A stretch of DNA of 11,053 bases from XYB1-FULL-44-23 sp964441445. GTDB taxonomy: Bacteria > Patescibacteriota > Microgenomatia > CAZETR01 > Amesbacteraceae. This document shows, piece by piece, positions 7,123 to 11,053 of this stretch. The stretch is taken from NCBI GenBank assembly GCA_964441445.1, contig CAYTYO010000022.1:1-11053 (forward strand). Direction: 5' to 3'. Below the pieces are notes generated by a model. It made no database searches, was not told the origin of the DNA, and saw only the letters and a program-made list of their open reading frames with translations. Made by a program: the position numbers and the translations under genes. Each line of letters opens with the position of its first letter. Positions within the stretch are counted from its first letter, which is position 1.

Positions 7123-8667
7123 ATGTCGAAAAAATTATCACTCCTAGTGACCATTCTTATTGTCATCACCTTGGGCCTAATCATCCGTGGCCGTCATGGC
7201 AATCTCTCCGCAGAACAGATGGGTGAAGCTTCATGGACTGATAATGGCCCTCTCGAACTGTCGCCTGAACGGGGAAGATTCGCTTTAACTTATTCCCTTC
7301 TTGAAGATAAATCATTTTCCTTCTCGCTTCCGGTGGCCAAATTAGCTCTGCCCGACTTAGGTTATAAAAACGGGAAATATGTTTCTTTATTTGCGCCTGG
7401 AATTTCCTATTTGGTTATTCCCGGTTATTTACTTGGCAAGTGGTTAGGTATATCTCAGGTAGGGTCATACGCCGTGATTACTCTCTTTGCCTTTTTGAAT
7501 TTCCTCTTAATTAAACGTATTTCCCAAAACCTGGGAGCAAATTCTGTATCTTCGGTTCTAGCCGGCATCACTTTTTTGTTTGCTACCCCCGCTGCTGCAT
7601 ATGCCGGTAGCCTATACCAGCACCACGTCTCTACTTTCCTGGTTCTGACCTCTATCTGGCTGCTTCAACGAAAATCCGATCTTAAATCGCTTGCCCTGGT
7701 CTGGTTTCTCTGCGGAGCTGCCATCCCTATCGATTATCCCAACTTAATCCTCATGCTGCCCGTCGGCATCTTAGCTTTAACCCGACTGATCAGCCTCACC
7801 AGCCTTAAGAACAGAGTTAGTGTCGTCATCAGACCCGTGGGAATATTAACTTTCTTGGGTGTTCTTCCGCCTCTTTTATTTTTCCTTTGGTTCAACAAAA
7901 TGTCTTACGGAAATCCGTTCCAGTTTTCCGGTACTGTTTCTTCGGTTAACGCAATCGACAGCAATGGTTTACCGACCGCTCCCAACCTGGTCGCGCTGAA
8001 AAGAGACATTTCTTCGTACCTTAACCCCGAACGCCAGAAAAAGTCTGCCATCGGTTTTTTCAAAACCCGTAATATCCTCAATGGTCTTTATATCCATCTG
8101 ATCAGCCCAGACCGTGGCCTGATCAGATTTACTCCGGTTATATTGTTCGGCTTACTGGGCATATTTATATTATCCCGTCGCCAACACCCTTATCTGGCTC
8201 CGCTTTTAGGTGTTCTGCTTGCCAATATCACTCTTTATTCCATGTGGGGTGATCCTTGGGGGGGCTGGGCCTTTGGATCTCGCTACCTTATTCCTGGATA
8301 TGCCATTTTGGCAATTTTTGCCGCTCAGACCTTGACCTTATGGCGCCGGAACATATTATTCCTTGCCGTATTCCTGTTTCTTTTCATCTATTCAACCAGC
8401 GTAAACATTTTAGGCGCCATCACTACAAGTAAAAATCCTCCCCAGGTTGAAGTGCTCGCGTTGGAGCAACTTTCCGGACGCCAGGAAAGGTACTCCTTTG
8501 ACCGTAACTGGGAGTATGTCCAGAACTCCGCCGCCAAATCTTTTATCTACCAAACCTGGGCCAGACAGCTGTTATCATCCGTCCAGTATTACTATTTGGT
8601 TTTATCACTGCCCGTTATTGCCGGAATAATTTGCTTAATTACCGCATATCGCCATGACCGAACTTAA
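7123..8667 (+). CDS. Multi-spanning membrane protein, probable GT-C type glycosyltransferase
   Basis: The protein has 514 residues and about 12 hydrophobic segments, the first at residues 5-21. Two features recall a broad family of bacterial GT-C-like membrane proteins. One is an early outside loop leading to YKNGKYVSLFAPG (81-93), resembling the common GxYYSKFPPG pattern. The other is WGGWAFGSRYLIP (379-391), resembling GGWSFGPRYLLP. Between them, SPDRGLIRFTPV (328-339) matches another block often seen in these proteins. GT-C enzymes use polyprenyl-phosphate sugars and act on the outer face of the membrane. The catalytic acid is not obvious; E31, E35 and D40 in the first loop are candidates. 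The gene starts five bases after the deacetylase stop with no ribosome site and overlaps the next gene by 14 bases. The membrane topology is clear; enzyme activity is inferred from motif resemblance. Confidence 0.75.
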   Translation: MSKKLSLLVTILIVITLGLIIRGRHGNLSAEQMGEASWTDNGPLELSPERGRFALTYSLLEDKSFSFSLPVAKLALPDLGYKNGKYVSLFAPGISYLVIPGYLLGKWLGISQVGSYAVITLFAFLNFLLIKRISQNLGANSVSSVLAGITFLFATPAAAYAGSLYQHHVSTFLVLTSIWLLQRKSDLKSLALVWFLCGAAIPIDYPNLILMLPVGILALTRLISLTSLKNRVSVVIRPVGILTFLGVLPPLLFFLWFNKMSYGNPFQFSGTVSSVNAIDSNGLPTAPNLVALKRDISSYLNPERQKKSAIGFFKTRNILNGLYIHLISPDRGLIRFTPVILFGLLGIFILSRRQHPYLAPLLGVLLANITLYSMWGDPWGGWAFGSRYLIPGYAILAIFAAQTLTLWRRNILFLAVFLFLFIYSTSVNILGAITTSKNPPQVEVLALEQLSGRQERYSFDRNWEYVQNSAAKSFIYQTWARQLLSSVQYYYLVLSLPVIAGIICLITAYRHDRT

Positions 8668-10246
8668 GTTTTCCTTTCCCCAAATTCGTCTGGGTCACAA
8701 ACTATCTTGGCTAGTTTTCATTTCGCTGATTCTAATTTCTGTTTTTTTCTTCATTACATATTATAGAAATGGTCTGGGAATAGCGTATAACGATGCCCGG
8801 TCCCACTTGGACATTGGTAGGCGGGTGGTGGAAGGGTTAAAGCCTGGGTTGGCTCAGCTTGGATCTGTGTGGTTGCCGCTTACCCACTTATTAATGATTC
8901 CTACCATTTGGAACGACTTCATGTGGCATTCAGGACTTGCCGGTGCACTCCAGTCCATGATTGCGTTTGTAGCCACCGGTACGCTGATTTACAAATTTTT
9001 GGAAAAACTTAATGTGGGCGCACTCGGTAGACTGGTCGGAGTAGCCGTGTTCGTCGCCAATTTAAATGTCTTATATCTTCAATCCACTGCCATGACCGAA
9101 CTCCTCCTCCTGGCCACCATGACCGCGGGTTGCTACTACCTGCTTGTCTGGCATCAGGATGACCGCCTAGTAGATTTAATCAAATCCAGTTTCTTCATCA
9201 TGCTTTCCACTCTTATTCGTTATGATGGCTGGTTTTTACTGCTCATGTCCGCCGCGTTGGTGGTAGTTCAGTCATTTAGACACAAAGGTTACAAAGCCGC
9301 GGAGGGAACAGTTCTCATCTTCTTAACCATGGGAGGAGTGGGGATCGCTCTGTGGTTTCTGTGGAACCAGTTAATTTTTAAAGATCCTCTGTATTTTATG
9401 TTCGGTCCTTTTTCCGCTTATGCCCAGCAACACCAGTTAGCTAACGCAGGCGTTTTGGAAACAAAAGGCAATCTGTTGATGTCGGCAAAAATTTATTTGT
9501 ACGCTCTTATGTTTAATTCCTACACCATCCCAGCAATTTTTGCCGCCTTTGGCGTATTTGTGCTTTGGCTAAATAAAACCCTATCCTTTTCGGTTCGGCT
9601 GGCATCCACTGCTCTTCTGGCTCCGTTTATCTTTAACATCTTGGCTCTATACCTGGGGCATTCCGTACTTTTTGTCCAAGGTCTGTCTGGAGACACTTGG
9701 TTTAATGTTCGCTACGGCATGATGCTTATGCCTTCCTTAGCTATTTTTGTAGGTTATCTCATTAATCAGGCCAAAACTGTTCGACCTGCCTTGATAGGTC
9801 TTTTGGCCTTTGTTATCTTTTTTGCTTTTGCCAACCAGGATGCGGTTACCATAGATGATGCTCTGGTCGGTTCAAGTCAAAAAAATGTCTCCGAAGTTTC
9901 CAATTGGCTGCACACTCACGCCAAAGATCAAAAAGGCTTCATCCTCATCTCCGCGGCTTCTCATGATGCCATCATCTTCTCTTCCGGATTGCCTATGAAA
10001 CAATTCATCCACGAGGGGACCGGTCTATATTGGGATGCGGCTACCCAGGTTCCTGATAAATGGGCTCGCTGGATCATCATGCGCACTCACGATAATAATG
10101 ATTTATCTTGGAAATTTGTATCTCAGTCCAAGGGTTTTGATAAATTTGTTAAAGTAGGTTCCTATCCTTTTGCCGACATTTACGAACTTAAACCGGAATA
10201 TTTGCCCGACCTTACTACGGAGCCGGTATTCGGTAAACAAAAATGA
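8654..10246 (+). CDS. GT-C type membrane glycosyltransferase (ArnT/PMT-like fold)
   Basis: The protein has 530 residues. A short cytoplasmic N-terminus precedes the first membrane segment (about 18-36). The first outside loop carries AYNDARSHLDIGRR (44-57); D47 sits where GT-C enzymes hold their catalytic aspartate. Further blocks are QSTAMTELLLL (143-153), IRYDGW (188-193) and WFNVRYGMMLMP (349-360). About ten membrane segments end near residue 395, followed by a soluble C-terminal domain of about 130 residues (400-530) that should lie outside. It would transfer a sugar from a polyprenyl-phosphate donor to a glycan, lipid or protein on the outer face. It differs clearly from the preceding GT-C-like protein, so the pair is not a simple recent duplication. 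Its ATG lies inside the previous gene and its TGA overlaps the start of the hydrolase gene. Confidence 0.82.
   Translation: MTELKFSFPQIRLGHKLSWLVFISLILISVFFFITYYRNGLGIAYNDARSHLDIGRRVVEGLKPGLAQLGSVWLPLTHLLMIPTIWNDFMWHSGLAGALQSMIAFVATGTLIYKFLEKLNVGALGRLVGVAVFVANLNVLYLQSTAMTELLLLATMTAGCYYLLVWHQDDRLVDLIKSSFFIMLSTLIRYDGWFLLLMSAALVVVQSFRHKGYKAAEGTVLIFLTMGGVGIALWFLWNQLIFKDPLYFMFGPFSAYAQQHQLANAGVLETKGNLLMSAKIYLYALMFNSYTIPAIFAAFGVFVLWLNKTLSFSVRLASTALLAPFIFNILALYLGHSVLFVQGLSGDTWFNVRYGMMLMPSLAIFVGYLINQAKTVRPALIGLLAFVIFFAFANQDAVTIDDALVGSSQKNVSEVSNWLHTHAKDQKGFILISAASHDAIIFSSGLPMKQFIHEGTGLYWDAATQVPDKWARWIIMRTHDNNDLSWKFVSQSKGFDKFVKVGSYPFADIYELKPEYLPDLTTEPVFGKQK
10243..10246 (+). promoter_or_regulatory. ATGA stop/start overlap (translational coupling site)
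   Basis: The ATG of the secreted hydrolase gene (10243-10245) overlaps the TGA of the GT-C gene (10244-10246). The upstream bases are A-rich without a Shine-Dalgarno core. Coupling ties the hydrolase to the membrane transferase, which supports a shared pathway. Confidence 0.7.
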
Positions 10247-11053
10247 AAAAACTCACCTTTATCTCACTTGCGGTATTAATCTCGGCATCCGTCTTAATCG
10301 GGTCACCCGCATTGGCGGTTCAGGAAAAAAATACCTGGTGGAAGTTCCAGTCCATAGATACCATGAAATATTCCCGTGATGCCGCCCGGGAAAGATTAAA
10401 TGATGTCGCATTTGACCAGGTAATTAATCGGCAAATCGCCGATATCGCCTCTGCCGGTGCTACCCACGTTGCTCTGGGCACCCCTTACGATGAAGAGTTC
10501 GTTCCCTTTCTTACCCGATGGGTAAAGTCAGCCCGGGCCCACGGCCTCTCAGTTTGGTTCCGGGGCAACTGGTCCGGTTGGGAAGGTTGGTTTGGTTATT
10601 CCAAATTATCACCTGAAGAACACCAGAAAAAAATCTCTGATTTTATCAGCCGGCATGAAGACCTTTTTAAAGATGGCGACATTTTCTCCACTTGTCCGGA
10701 ATGTGAAAACGGCGGTCCCGGAGATCCCCGCCAAACCGGTAGGGTAGAGGAGTATCGCCAGTTTTTAATTGCTGAGTACACTGCAGCTCGAACCGCTTTT
10801 TTCAAAATAGACAAGGCCGTAATCGCTAACTATTTTTCCATGAATGCCGATGTAGCTAAACTGGTCATGGATCGTGATACCACTCAAAAATTAGGGGGTG
10901 TGGTTACTATCGACCACTACGTCAAATCTCCCGAGCAATTGGTGGAAGATGTAGAGTATTTTGCCCAGACCACCGGCGGCAAAGTTGTCCTGGGCGAGTT
11001 CGGCGCCCCCATTCCTGATATTCATGGTCGATTAACCGCCACTCAGCAAGCCG
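10243..11053 (+). CDS. Secreted glycoside hydrolase-like protein, clan GH-A type barrel (partial, cut at right edge)
   Basis: The frame is open from ATG 10243 to the window end, giving 270 complete codons. Residues 1-25 form a signal peptide: KK, a hydrophobic core LTFISLAVLISASVL, and a probable signal peptidase cut after SPALA. The mature part has alternating strand/helix blocks of a TIM barrel: IADIASAGATHVALGTPYD (65-83), then GLSVWFRGNWSGW (101-113). CPECENG at 151-157 offers E153 or E155 as the acid/base, and VLGEFGAP at 249-256 offers E252 as the nucleophile. The spacing of about 97 residues and the GEFG context fit clan GH-A (GH5/GH39-like), but I cannot assign a family. It should act outside the cytoplasm, cutting or trimming the glycan made by this cluster, as PslG or BcsZ do in synthase-dependent exopolysaccharide systems. 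C151 and C154 next to the catalytic site are unusual. The C-terminus lies beyond the window. Confidence 0.82.
   Translation, partial: MKKLTFISLAVLISASVLIGSPALAVQEKNTWWKFQSIDTMKYSRDAARERLNDVAFDQVINRQIADIASAGATHVALGTPYDEEFVPFLTRWVKSARAHGLSVWFRGNWSGWEGWFGYSKLSPEEHQKKISDFISRHEDLFKDGDIFSTCPECENGGPGDPRQTGRVEEYRQFLIAEYTAARTAFFKIDKAVIANYFSMNADVAKLVMDRDTTQKLGGVVTIDHYVKSPEQLVEDVEYFAQTTGGKVVLGEFGAPIPDIHGRLTATQQA

Noticed and set aside
8098..8126. Possible hairpin or regulatory site from the CTGATCAG pair
   Set aside because: Each copy is itself a palindrome within coding sequence and encodes Leu-Ile pairs in frame; there is no loop, T-run or intergenic position to suggest a terminator.
10170..10379. 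69-codon plus-strand ORF over the GT-C/hydrolase junction
   Set aside because: It is out of frame with both neighbours; the coupled frame at 10243 has a good signal peptide and barrel motifs.
10596..10814. 72-codon minus-strand ORF over the hydrolase
   Set aside because: It is antisense to the region encoding CPECENG and has no features of its own.
1..11053. Alternative genetic code (TGA as Gly, as in some CPR lineages)
   Set aside because: TGA stops occur exactly at gene ends (5237-5239, 10244-10246), each overlapping the next ATG, and no gene needs TGA read-through.
1..11053. CRISPR arrays, tRNAs, insertion sequences, rho-independent terminators
   Set aside because: There is no noncoding space longer than five bases, and no repeat-spacer pattern, transposase or stem plus T-run was seen.

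Overview
The window is one uninterrupted block of eight plus-strand genes, the outer two cut by the window edges. Every gene is either predicted to build, export or modify a cell-surface glycan, or fits that setting. All junctions are tight: gaps of 5 bases or overlaps of 4 to 35 bases, with two ATGA stop/start overlaps. No promoter, terminator, RNA gene, repeat array or mobile element is visible. Stop codons are TAG, TAA and TGA, so TGA is not reassigned. Moderate G+C, extreme packing, start sites without Shine-Dalgarno motifs and very large fused glycosyltransferases suggest a Candidate Phyla Radiation (Patescibacteria) bacterium, perhaps of the Microgenomates group. That placement is inference; no taxonomic marker gene is present.

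Left part (2-4337). The first protein is missing its N-terminus. What remains is the membrane tail of a processive GT2 synthase, then a Wzx/MVF-type flippase, then a GT4 glycosyltransferase, all in one open frame. Next comes a protein-kinase-like domain fused to a GrpB-like nucleotidyltransferase domain, in DNA that looks more AT-rich than its neighbours.

Middle (4343-7117). A GT2 glycosyltransferase, a GT4 glycosyltransferase and a PIG-L/LmbE-type deacetylase follow, with coupled or overlapping reading frames.

Right part (7123-11053). Two different multi-spanning GT-C-like membrane proteins lie back to back. A secreted TIM-barrel-type glycoside hydrolase follows and is cut by the right edge.

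Together the genes read as a pathway. Cytoplasmic GT2 and GT4 enzymes make a polymer or lipid-linked oligosaccharide. The PIG-L enzyme deacetylates an N-acetyl sugar. The flippase moves the product across the membrane. GT-C enzymes add sugars on the outer face from polyprenyl-phosphate donors. The exported hydrolase trims or releases the product. The kinase-nucleotidyltransferase fusion has no obvious textbook role and is, with the triple fusion, the most unusual part of the window.
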